Assembly: GCA_017979445.1 (NCBI GenBank)
Contig: JADQWC010000374.1
Span: 1 to 64,000 of the forward strand
DNA from: Akebia trifoliata
Lineage: Eukaryota > Streptophyta > Magnoliopsida > Ranunculales > Lardizabalaceae
Length of the DNA stretch: 64,000 nucleotides
Reading direction: 5' to 3'
The notes under the pieces were generated by a model. It saw only the letters and a list, made by a program, of their open reading frames with translations, was not told where the DNA came from and searched no databases. The position numbers and the translations under genes were made by a program. Positions 46,501-58,556 of the stretch are shown piece after piece; within the stretch, counting starts at the first letter, position 1, and every line of letters starts with the position of its first letter.

Positions 46501-49500
46501 GGTACACCTTTTTAGAAAAAGACACGTGTGCGTTCAAATGGTCGTATCTCATGGCCCGTATCTTGGTTTTTAACGTAATCTACGCCCAATCGTCCGTATC
46601 GTAAATTTTAACATTTTCCGAGTAGAAAGATTCCTATTTTAGATTCGCATTCCTTACCGAAAATGGCAAAAATTGGAAGCTCCATACGGGCGACCGTTCC
46701 CGTCGAAAACTCAAAATTTCTGATGTTTTTTCAAACGCCTGTATCTCACTCTCTGCTCGATTCGAAAAATCCGTAGCACATACCCACTCATCCGTACAGA
46801 TGTTAGCTACATCACCATATTCCCGGATTTCATCCCGCAGGCCGGGATCCTTTCCGAAGAAGGTGATTTCCGTGAGGGTACATCTTTTTCAAAAAAAGAC
46901 ACATGCGCGTTCAAATGGTCGTATCTCATGGCCCGTATTTCGGTTTTTAACATAATCCATGCCCAATCGTCCGTATCGAAAAGTTTAACATTTTTTGAGT
47001 AGAGAGATTCCTGTTTTGGATTGGCGTTCCTTGCCGTAAATGGCAAACAACGGGAAGCTCCGTACAAGCCACCGTTCCTGTCGAAAACTCAAAATTTCTG
47101 ACGTTTTTTCTAACGCCGTATCTCACTCTCCGCTCAACTCGAAAAATCCGTAGCGCATACCTACTCGTCCGTACGGATGTTAGCTACGTCACCATCATTC
47201 CGAATTTCATCCCGCAGGCCAGGATCCTTTTCGAAGAAAGTGATTACCGTGGGGGTACATCTTTTTTAAAAAAAGACACGTGCGCGTTCAAATGGTCGTA
47301 TCTCATGGCCCGTATTTCGGTTTTTAACATAATCCATGCCCAATCGTCCGTATCGAAAAGTTTAACATTTTTTGAGTAGAGAGATTCCTATTTTGGATTG
47401 GCATTCCTTGCCGTAAATGGCAAACAACGGGAAGCTTCGTACGGGCCACCGTTCCTGTCGAAAACTCAAAATTTCTGACATTTTTTCTAACGCCGTATCT
47501 CACTCTCCGCTCAACTCGAAAAATCCGTAGCGCATACCTACTCGTCCATACGGATGTTAGCTACGTCACCATCATTCCAGATTTCATCCCGCAGGCCAGG
47601 ATCCTTTTCGAAGAAGGTGATTTCTGTGGGGGTACATCTTTTTCAAAAAAAGACACGTGCGCGTTCAAATGGTCGTATCTCTTGGCTCGTATTTCGGTTT
47701 TTAACATAATCCATGCCCAATCGTCCGTATCGAAAAGTTTAAAATTTTTTGAGTAGAGAGATTCCTGTTTTGGATTGGCGTTCCTTACCGTAAATGGCAA
47801 ACAACGGGAAGCTCCATACGGGCCACCGTTCCTGTCGAAAACTCAAAATTTCTGACATTTTTTCAAACGCCCATATCTCACTCTCTGCTAGACTCGAAAA
47901 ATCCGTAGCGCATACCCACTCGTCTGTACGGATGTTAGCTATGTCACCATGTTCCCGGATTTCATCCTGCAGGCTGGGATCCTTTCCGAAGAAGGTGATT
48001 TCCGTGGGGGTACACCTTTTTCAGAAAAAGACACGTGCGTGTTCAAATGGTCGTATCTCATGGCCCGTATTTCAGTTTTTAACGTAATCCATGCCCAATC
48101 GTCCGTATCAAAAATTTTAACATTTCCCGAGGAGAAATTTTTTGTTTCGGATTGGCATTCCTTGCCGAAAATGGTAAACAACAGGAAGCTCCGTACGGGC
48201 GACCGTTCCCGTCGAAAACTCAAAATTTCTGACGTTTTTTCAAATGCCTGTATCTCACTTTCCGCTTGACTCGAAAAATCCGTAGCGCATACCCACTCGT
48301 CTGTACGGATGTTAGCTACGTCACCATGTTCCAGGATTTCATCCCGCAGGCCGGGATCCTTTCCAAAGAAGGTGATTTCTGTGAGGGTACACCTTTTTCA
48401 AAAAATGACACATGCGCGTTCAAATGGTCGTATCTCATGGCCCGTAGTTCAGTTTTTAACGTAATCTATGCCCAATAATCCGTATAAAAAATTTTAACAT
48501 TTTTCGTGTAGAAAGATTACTGTTTCGGATTGGCCTTCCTTGCCGAAAATGGCAAACTACGGGAAGCTCCGTCCGGGCGACCATTCCCGTCGAAAACTCA
48601 AAACTTCTAACATTTTTTCAAACGCCAATATCTCACTCTCCGCTCGACTCGAAAAATCCGTAGCGTATACCCACTCGTCCGTACAAATGTTAGCTACGTC
48701 ACCATGTTACCGGATTTCATCCCGCAGGCCGGGATCCTTTCCGAAGAAGGTGATTTCCGTGGGGGTACACCTTTTTCAGAAAATGACACGTGCGTGTTCA
48801 AATGGTCGTATCTCATGGCCCGTGTTTCGGTTTTTAACGTAATATATGCCCAATCGTCCGTATCGAAAATTGTAACATTTTCTGAGTAGAAATATTCCTG
48901 TTTTGGATTGGCGTTCCTTATCAAAAATGGCAAACAACGGGAAGCTCCGTAGGGGCGATCGTTCCCATCGAAAACTCAAATTTATGATATTTTTTCAAAC
49001 GCCCGTGTCTCACTCTCCGCTCAACTCGAAAAATCCGTAGCACATACCCACTCATCCGTACGGATGTTAGCTACGTCACCATGTTTTCGGATTTCATCCC
49101 GCAAGCCGGGATCTTTTCCAAAGAAGGTGATTTCCATGGGGGTACACCTTTCTCAAAAAACGACACGTGCGCGTTCAAATGGTCGTATCTAATGGCCCGT
49201 ATTTCGATTTTTAACATAATCCATGCCCAATCGTCCGTATCGAAAATTTTAACATTTTTCGAGAGAATGATTCCTATTTTGAATTGGCGTTTCTTGCCGA
49301 AAATGGCAAACTACGGGAAGCTCCGTGCGAGCGACCGTTCCCGTCGAAAATTCAAAATTTCTGACATTTTTTCAAATGCCAATATCTCACTCTTCGCTAG
49401 ACTCGAAAAATCCGTAGTGTATACTCACTCGTCCGTACAGATGTTAGCTACGTCACCATGTTCCCGGATTTCATCCCGTAGGCCGGGATCCTTTCCGAAG

Positions 49501-51899
49501 AAGGTGATTTTTGTGGGGATAGACCTTTTTCAAAAAAAGACACATGTGCGTTCAAATGGTTGTATCTCATGGCCCGTATTTCAGTTTTTAACGTAATCCA
49601 TGCCCAATCGTCCGTATCGAAGCTTTTAACATTTTCCGAGTAGAAAGATTCCTATTTCGGATTGGCGTTCCTTGCCGAAAATGACAAACAACGGGAAGCT
49701 CCGTACGGGAGACCGTTCCCATCGAAAACTCGAAATTTCTGACGTTTTTTCAAACGCCAATATCTCACTCTCCTCTAGACTCGAAAAATCCGTAGTGTAT
49801 ACCCACTCGTCCGTACAGATGTTAGCTACGTCACCATTTTCCCGGATTTCATCCCGTAGGCCGGGATCCTTTCCGAAGAAGGTGATTTCCGTGGGGGTAC
49901 ACCTTTTTTAGAAAAAGACACGTGCGCGTTCAAATGGTCGTATCTCATGGCCCGTATATCAGTTTCTAACGTAATCTACGCCCAATCATTCGTATCGAAA
50001 ATTTTAACATTTTCTGAGTAGAAAGATTCCTGTTTCGGATTGGCATTCCTTACCGAAAATGGCAAACAACGGGAAGCTCCGTAAGGGCGATAGTTCCCAT
50101 CGAAAACTTAAAATTTTTTATGTTTTTTCAAACGCCCGTATCTCACTCTCCGCTCGACTCGAAAAATCCGTAGCGCATACCCACTTGCCCGTACCGATGT
50201 TAGCTATGTCACCATGTTCTCGAATTTCATCCCGCAGGCCGGGATCCTTTCCGAAGAAGGTGATTTCCGTGGGGGTACACCTTTTTTAGAAAAAGACACG
50301 TACGCGTTCAAATGGTCGTATCTAATGGCCCGTATTTCAGTTTTTAACGTAATCCACGCCCAATCGTCCTTATCGAAAATTTTAACATTTTTCGAGTAAA
50401 AAGATTCTGTTTCGGATTGGCATTCCATGTTAAAAATGGCAAATAACGGGAAGCTCCGTACGAACTACCGTTCCCGTCGAAAATTTGAAATTTCTGATGT
50501 TTTTTCAAACGCCAATATCTCACTCTCCGCTCGACTCGAAAAATTCGTAGCGCATACGTACTCATTCGTACAGATGTTAGCTACGTCACCATGTTCCCGG
50601 ATTTTATCCCGCAGGCCGGGATCCTTTTCGAAGAAGGTGATTTCCGTGGGGGTACACCTTTTTCAAAAAATGACACGTGCGTGTTCAAATGGTCGTATCT
50701 CATGGCCCGTATTTTTGTTTTTAACATAATCTACGCCCAATCGTCCGTATCGAAAATTTTAACATTTTCTAAGAGAATGATTCCTATTTCGAATTGGCGT
50801 TTCTTGCCGAAAATGGCAAACAACGAGAAGCTCTGTACGGACGACTGTTCCCGTCGAAAACTCGAAATTTCTGACATTTTTTCAAACGCCCGTATCTCAC
50901 TCTCCGCTCGACTCAAAAAATCCGTATTGCATACCCACTCGTCCGTACAGATGTTAGGTACATCACCATTTTCCCAGATTTCATCCCGCAGGCCGGGATC
51001 CTTTCTGAAGAAGGTGATTTCCGTGGGGGTACACCTTTTTTAGAAAAAGACACGTGCACGTTCAAATGGTCGTATCTCATGGCCCGTATTTCAGTTTTTA
51101 ACGTAATCAACATCCAATCGTCCGTATCGAAAATTTTAACATTTTCCGAGCAGAAAGATTCATGTTTCGGATTGGCATTCCTTTCCGAAAATAACAAACT
51201 ACGGGTAGCTCCGTACGGGCGACCGTTCCAGTCGAATACAAGAAATTTCTAACATTTTTTCAAACGCCCGTATCTCACTCTCCGCTCGACTCGAAAAAAT
51301 TTTCTTAGCGCATACCTACTTGTCCGTACGGATGTTAGCTACGTCACCACTTTCCCGGATTTCATCCCGTAGGCCGAGATCCTTTCCGAAGAAGGTGATT
51401 TCCGTGGGGGACACCTTTTTCAGAAAAAGATACGTGTGCGTTCAAATGGTATCTCATCGCCCGTATTTCAGTTTTTAACGTAATCTACGCCCAATCGTCT
51501 GTATCGAAAATTCTGACGTTTTCCGAAGAAAAAGATATTTTGTCCGGACGGGCGTTCCTTATGAAAAATGGCAAACAACAGGAAGCTCCACCCAGGGGAC
51601 CGTTCCCGTCGAATACTCGAAATTTCTGATGTTTTTTCAAATGGTCGTATCTCACTCTCCGCTAGACTCGAAAAATCCATAGCGCATACCCACTCGTCCG
51701 TACGGATGTTAGCTACGTCACCATGTTCCCGGATTTCATCCCGCAGGCTGGGATCCTTTTCGAAGAAGGTGATTTCCGTGGGGGTACACCTTTTTCAGAA
51801 AAAGACATGTGGGCGTTCAAATGGTCGTATCTCATCGCCCGTATTTTATTTTTTAACGTAATGCACGCCTAATCGTCAGTATCAAAAATTTTGACGTTG
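37564..51899. repeat. 377-bp satellite array, main subfamily
   Basis: About 38 tandem monomers follow the transposon, with GTTAGCTAC landmarks every 374-381 bp (for example 39070, 39448, 41158, 44160, 46047, 47934, 50200 and 51708). The main-subfamily marker is CGACTCGAAAAATCCGTAGC before CATACCCACTCG. Each monomer carries one GGATCC and the 10-bp palindrome TCCGTACGGA. Sequence is GC- and CpG-rich compared with both flanks; many differences between monomers are C-to-T or G-to-A at CpG sites. One monomer near 40195 is shortened by about 177 bp. Frames of 70-110 codons occur on both strands in most monomers, but the period is not a multiple of three and the frames break at each unit. Confidence 0.95.
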
Positions 51900-54800
51900 T
51901 CCAAGGAGAAAGATTCCTGGTCCGGACGGGCGTTCCTTGTCAAAAATGGCAAACAACAGGAACTTTTGCTCGGGCAACCGTTCTGAAAAACGTGATTTTC
52001 GTGGGGTACACCTTTTTCGGGGTAGGACACGTGCACGTTCAAATGGTCGTATCTCATCATTCATCTTTTGATTTTTAACGTAATCCATACCCAATCGTCC
52101 GTATCGAAAATTCCTACGTTTCTCGAGGAGAAAGATTCCCTGTCCGGACTTGTCTTCCTTGTCGAAAATTACAAACAACGGGGAGCTCCGCCCGAGCGAC
52201 CGTTCCCGTCGAAAACTCAAAATTTCTAACATTTTTTTTAAACGCCCATATCTCACTCTCCGCTCAATTGGTGGATTTGTGGCATATACCCCCTCGTCCA
52301 TACGGATGTTGGCTATGTCACCATATTTCTAGATTTCACGTCGTAGGTCGGGATCCTTTCCGAAAAATATGATTTCCGTGGAGGTACACCTTTTTCAGTG
52401 CAGGACACGTGTGCGTTCTAATGGTCGTATCTCATCGGTCGTCTTTCAGTTTTTAACGTAATCTAAGCCCAATCATCCGTATTGAAAATGCTTAGGTTCC
52501 CTGAGTAGAAAGATTCCCAATTCGGACTCGTATTCCTTTTTAAAAATGGCAAACAATGGGAAGTTCCCCCCGAGCGACTGTTCCCGTCGAAAACTCAAAA
52601 TTACTGACGTTTTTTTAAATGCCCGTATCTCACTCTCCGTTCAACTGGTGGATTCGTGGCACATTCCACTCGTCCGTACCGATGTTGGCTACGTCACCAT
52701 ATTCCTGGATTTCACCCTACAAGTCAGGATAATTTATGAAAAATGTGATTTCAGTAGAGGTACACCTTTTTCGAGGCAGGACACGTACGCGTTAAAATGG
52801 TAGTATCTCATCGCCCGTCTTTCGGTTTTCAACGTAATCTATGCCCAATCGTCCGTATCAAAAATACCTACGTTCTCCAAGTAAAAAGATTCCTAGTCCG
52901 AACTCGTCTTCCTTGCCGAAAATGGCAAAAGACTGGAAGCTCTGCCTGAGCGACCGTTCCCGTCGAAAACTCAAAATTTCTGACATTTTTTTAAACGCCC
53001 GTATCTCACTCTTTGCTCAACTGGTGGATTCGTGGCATATACCCACTATTCCGTACGGATGTTGGCTACATCACCAAGTTCCCAGATTTCGCCCCGCAGG
53101 CTGGAATCCTTTCCGAAAAACATGATTTCCGTGGAGGTATACCTTTTTTAGGGCAGGACACATGCGTGTTCAAATGGTCGTATCTCATCGCCCGTCTTTC
53201 GATTTTCAACGTAATCTATGCCCAATCATCTGTATTGAAAATGCCTACGTTCTCTGAGTAGAAAGATTCTCGATCTGGACTCGTTTTCCTAACCGAAAAT
53301 GGCAAAAGACGGGAAGCTCAGCCCGAGCGACCGTTCCCGTCAAAAACTTAAAATTTCTGACATTTTTTTAAACGCCCGTATCTCACTCTCTACTCAACTG
53401 GTGGATTCATGGCACATACCCACTCGTACGTATAGATGTTGGCTACGTCACCATATTCCCGGATTTCACCCCACAGGCCGAGATCCTTTCCGAAAAATGT
53501 GATTTCCGTGGAGGTACACCTTTTTTGAGGCAGGACACGTGCGCGTTCAAATAGTAGTATCTCATCGCCCGTCTTTCGGTTTTCAACATAATCTACGCCC
53601 AATCGTCCGTATCGAAAATGCCTAAGTTTCCCAAGTAGAAAGATACTTGGTCCGGATTTGTCTTCCTTCCGAAAATGAAAAAAGACGGGAAGCTCCGCCC
53701 GAGCGACCGTTCCCGTCCAAAACTCGAAATTTTTGACATTTTTTTAAACGCCCGTATCTCACTCTCCGCTCAACTGGTGGATTTGTGGCATACACCCACT
53801 CGTCCGTACAGATGTTGGCTACGTCACCATGTTCACAGATTTCACCCCACAGGCCGGGATCCTTTCCAAAAAATGTGATTTCCGTGGAGGTACACCTTTT
53901 TCGAGGTAGGATACGTGCGCGTTCAAATGGTCGTATCTCATCGCCTGTCTTTCGGTTTTCAACGTAATCTATGCCAAATCGTTCGTATAAAAAATGCCTA
54001 CGTTCCTCGAGTAGAAAGATTTCTGGTCTGGACTCATCTTCTTTACCAAAAATTGCAAATAACGGGAAGCTCTGCCCAAGCAATCGTTCCAATCGAAAAC
54101 TCGAAATTTCTGACATTTTTTTAAATGCCCGTATCTCACTCTCCGCTCAACTGGTGGATTAGTGGCACATACCCACTCATCCGTACGGATGTTGTCTACA
54201 TCACCATATTCCCAGATTTCACCCCGCAGGCTGGGATCCTTTCCGAAAAATGTGATTTCCGTGGAGGTATAGCTTTTTTGGGAAGGACACGTGCGCGTTC
54301 AAATGGTCGTATCTCATTGCCTGTCTTTTGGTTTTCTACGTAATCTACGCCCCATCGTTCGTATCGAAAATGCCTACATTCTTTGAGTAAAAAGATTTCC
54401 AGTCCGGACTTGTCTTCCTTACCTAAAATGGCAAACAACGGGAAGCTCCGCCAGAGCGACCGTTCCCGTCGAAAACTTAAAATTTTTGACTTTTTTTAAA
54501 CGCCTGTATCTTACTCTCCGCTCAACTAGTGGATTCGTGGCACATACCCACTCATCCGTACGAATGTTGGCTATGTCACCATATTCCCGGATTTCACCCC
54601 GCAGGCCAGGATCCTTTCCAAAAAATGTGATTTCCGTGGAGGTACACCTTTTTTGGGGCAGGACATGTGCGCGTTCAAATGGTCATATCTCATCGCCCGT
54701 CTTTCAGTTTTCAACGTAATTTATGCCCAATCGTCCGTATCGAAAATGCCTACGTTCTCTGAGTAGAAAGATTCTCGATCTGGACTCATCTTCCTTGTCA

Positions 54801-54904
54801 AAAATGGAAAACAACGGGAAGCTCTGTCCGAGCGACCGTTCCCATCAAAAACTCAAAAATTTTGACGTTTTTTTAAACGCTCGTATCTCACTCTCCGCTC
54901 AACT
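51900..54904. repeat. 377-bp satellite array, edge subfamily
   Basis: About eight monomers share diagnostic differences from the main array: CAACTGGTGGATTCGTGGC in place of the ACTCGAAAAATCCGTAGC stretch, GTTGGCTACGTCACC, ATTTCACCCCGCAGG, CGAAAAATGTGATTTCCGTG, CATCGCCCGTCTTTCGG and ATGCCTACGTTCTC. The same variants appear in the first monomer on the far left (27962-28440). The transition is marked by a shortened monomer near 51985. The array ends at 54904 in mid-monomer (CTCTCCGCTCAACT|CTTAATTTTATG) against AT-rich unique sequence. Confidence 0.92.
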
Positions 54905-57700
54905 CTTAATTTTATGAAATTTAAATATGTTGCATTTTGATTCAAATAATTTAGCTTTTTTTTTTCTTACTTTAAATTTGATTGTTTTAGTTCTTTAGCT
55001 GACAAATTATATTTTCTTTTAGTTCTCCAATATTGCATTTTAACAAGTTTTAGGTTATTTTGGGGAACTACTTAAACTTGTTTATAATTGCATTTTGATT
55101 ATATGGTGGTGTTATTTCTTGATTCTTGTGTGGAAATTTGAACCTTCTAGTTTGTTTCCCGATTTCAATTGTAATTCAAGTAAAGGTAGAGTTTTCAAAG
55201 TATTTCTTTTTCAAGTCTCCTTCTAGTATTGTTCTTGCTAGTTGCCTTGGAAATTCATTTTTATGTTACCATTTATTCGACAAGGTCTTTGATTGAAACG
55301 ATTACTTACTCTAAAATCTTGCAATTGATAGAGACATGGCATAATATGTACTTGGAACTGGAAAAATGTTGTGGAAGCAGCAATTATCTCTAAGACCATG
55401 TTTTTATTTGAAGGTAGTGTGGTTTTGATTTAAGAAAATTAAGCTTCTAAGTCTCAAACCCTGATGACTATTTATAGGTTCTAGAAAGACTAGTGATAAA
55501 CTGATGCCCCAAAACCTGATGCTCTTTGTACGCTCCCTAACATAGCAGTCATTAGAACCATAGATGTTTTCCTTGTGTATCTCAAAGAAAAAGATCTATG
55601 GTCTATGCACTATCACAACAGGGAGCGTACAAAGAACGTTAGTTTGTCATGACTCTTTTAGAAACCTATATAAGGAATTAGAAGGTGGCATGTGCAAACA
55701 CACATGTATCCAAAGGTGGCATTTGCAAACGCATATGTAGATTATATTTTTTTTATTTTATCCGAATCTAACTCAATCCATTTTGTTTTCACCTAAACAG
55801 GATCCGATCTGGCCCAATTTATTGATTCGGGTTATAAAATTCAATTTATCTAGAAAACCATATCTGTCATAAATGATACTAACTAAATTAGAAAAATTGA
55901 ATTTAATTGTTAAAATATTTTGGACTTATGCATATCTAAGGATTTGCAAGTTGAATAAGCACATGGTAACCACTAACCCATCTATATCTATCAAAAAAAT
56001 TAAATAAGAACTTCTCATTTCTACTAGATTGGAGAGTTAGAACAAATGTAGGACAAATGAGATCATTTTGAGAAAAAATAACACCACAACCCTCTAGTGT
56101 TGATGGCCTAGAATTGATTTAAGAGGCTATTATAATTATATTATTGATTTTTATGTTTGTAGCATTTGGATTCAATTACAATAGATCTTGCTTGCTGATT
56201 TGAGTGAATTGCTTATAAGCACTGTTATTGACAATCGTCATTCTATTTAACTTAGGAGCCAGGATTAATAGACTCATGAAAGATGAACTCTTAGAATTAT
56301 GTGTGAACATATGAGTTCACTTTCATGAGTCTACGAATCCCAACCCTTAACCCAACAAGATATGTTTTGTCTAATTCAATGAAAGTTAGGTACATTTTTA
56401 TCCCTTTCTTCCTTGAATCTTCTCCTTCATTTGTCCAAGTAAAAAAAGATACTCTTGGTAGTTGACCTCTCTCGATGTAAGTTGACTTGGTTGTTTGATG
56501 TGTTATTATTTTCTTAATCATTTATCCATAACTATCCTGTAGTTTCACATTTTTCTTATAAGTTATATCCCACTTTGATCAAGACAACTTAATATATCTC
56601 TTCTGTTCTTTTGAATATGAATAGGTACCATAGTGCTTCTCCATCCATTTGGCATTTTCATAATCTCAAAAATCTTGTTTAATCACTTTCAACCAACAAT
56701 CAAATATTGGAATATCATTTCACCCTAACATGTATATTTTAGATATTCATCTTCTTTCATTTCTGCAATAGGCCACAATTTGGGAACAAGGTGGACTGGT
56801 CAAGGTGCCTAGGCCATGACTTGGGAACAAGGTGGTGGCTCTACTGTAATCGTTTACTTTTGTTTTTTTTTTGTGTATTCACCTAGGTCCCTCCTTGCCT
56901 TTGACACTATTATATTAAAATATTTCATATAGTAGTTTGTAGCATATATGAATTACATGCAATCCTTTTTTAGGGTTAATTCACTCAAGCATATGTGTTT
57001 TATTAATGCTTTTACATATATATGCTGCATTGTGGGAACAGATAAGAGGTCAACTTTCCATTTTAAGCCCCAATAGCACTGGACATGTTGATTGGTCAAT
57101 GTAGGTTTCATATGTGATCCATTTCATCTTTTTTCGTTCTTTTACTTGTATATTTTTCTATTTTAAGATTTTTTTTTTCTTTTTAAAGATAGATATCATA
57201 TTTTCATATCTATCTTGAAAATGTTTGTATACTAATTTCAATAAATTTGGTCTCTTTATTTATTATTATTTTTAAAAAAAATTAATCATTTTCAGGAAGT
57301 TTAGGATTTTGAAATTAAAAAAAACTTCAATTACTTGAAGGTTAAAGTAAAAAATATTTAATTGTGTTTGATAATTTTTATAAAAATTGATTAGTTTTTT
57401 TGATGTGTGGATTCTTAAATTGACCAAAGTTTTTTATTTTTGTACACATTAGAATGCATGAAAAACTTAGTTAAGAGCCTAAATAAAACTTAATCACTAC
57501 TGAGCACGCTTTGTAAACAAGTAAAAAAAAAAACTAATAAAACGAAAAGAAAAAAATTACTAAAAATATTGTTAATTTTTAAATTAATTTATTAAAAAAA
57601 TATTAATTTCTATCCGTTTCAAATGGACGGAGTTTGAACATAACGGTAATTAATTAACACGTCAAAACAGCTGTTCGATTTTGAAATCCCGCTTATTCTT
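54905..57700. other. AT-rich sequence flanking the satellite
   Basis: No gene is recognised. A hairpin lies at 55523-55635. CTTGGGAACAAGGTGG occurs twice near 56780-56835. Elsewhere only AT-rich sequence with T and A runs is seen. The minus-strand open frame at 56297-56521 has no family resemblance. Confidence 0.55.
55523..55635. repeat. 113-bp imperfect hairpin
   Basis: The outer 16 bases, TCTTTGTACGCTCCCT at 55523-55538, pair perfectly with 55620-55635. An inner ACCATAGAT (55557-55565) pairs with ATCTATGGT (55594-55602). The bases between pair partly. The shape (long arms, loop of about 28 bases) would suit a small-RNA precursor or a small MITE. No known microRNA is recognised. Confidence 0.6.
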
Positions 57701-57744
57701 TTTTATAAAACCACACCCGAGACCTCACCAACCACATCAGAACG

Positions 57745-57787
<43 letters not shown>

Positions 57788-58140
57788 GATGGCAGAGAAG
57801 AAACTCATGAATCTCAAAGAGAGACACCAGCGTCTCCTCAAAGGATTTTCGTCTCAAAATCAATCGACAACCCTCTTCAAAACCTCTAGGTATTCATCTC
57901 TTCGTCTCTCTCCCCCTCTCCCTAGTATATGATTCTCTCTTTGATTCTTAATTATTTCCTTTTTCTTCAATATTCCTCAGCAGAAGAGAAACCTATCAAG
58001 GTCAAAGTACATGGTAGCCATCACCTCTGTAAAATCTCATCGAGAGACGATTACACTGAGAAGAATAGAATCAGATTCAATGAACCCGCATTCAATGAAC
58101 CCGCATTCAAAATCAGGTTTTTTTTTCAGAACCGTAAGTA
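57701..58140 (+). other. Possible promoter and 5' exons of an unrecognised gene (truncated)
   Basis: A TATA-like TTTTATAAAA at 57701-57710 is followed by a CT microsatellite (57749-57783), typical of plant 5' leaders. The ATG at 57789 opens MAEKKLMNLKERHQRLLKGF up to a splice donor at 57889. After a CAG acceptor near 57980 the sequence is open in two frames to about 58090 (for instance SKYMVAITSVKSHRETITLR). It contains an exact 15-bp tandem duplication, TTCAATGAACCCGCA twice. However, the first-exon phase does not join to either open frame without a shift, so the gene may be broken. The dispersed repeat block starts at 58557 and no later exon is seen. The family is not recognised. Confidence 0.35.
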
Positions 58141-58556
58141 GAAATTGGGATTTTCACTAACCCACATTTGATTTTCTATTTTTAACCCATTTACCTAAAA
58201 TTGAACTATTGTATTGGAAATTCCCACTATGTTCTTCTGTATTATAAATCTCTACCTAACACATACATTTACAATAGAGAAGAGAGTTGTTGGTTAGTTG
58301 GGACTCTTGTCCAGTTTAAGTTGCAGAGAAGATTGATTTGAGTTTTCAAGCTAGGGCTTGGGCATCAGAAGTCTCATTCCTCTCTCTCTCTCTCTGATTT
58401 TACAATTTGAGTGATTGGGAAGGTTATTGGGACTGACAGCAAGCTACATATTGTTGCTCCAACCTTGATGTAGAACAATGGTGCATCTCTCTCAGGCCAT
58501 TGAATTTGAAAAAATCTACATGTTGCTAACCAAATTGAGCCATATTTATACAACAC

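Noticed and set aside
37564..54904. Possibility of a CRISPR-like or rDNA spacer array
   Set aside because: Units of about 377 bp are contiguous with no spacers, in a plant nuclear context, and no rRNA sequence adjoins.
28731..54917. Dozens of open frames of 60-170 codons on both strands
   Set aside because: They recur with the 377-bp satellite period, break at unit ends because the period is not a multiple of three, and have no independent family resemblance. They are reported as satellite, not genes.
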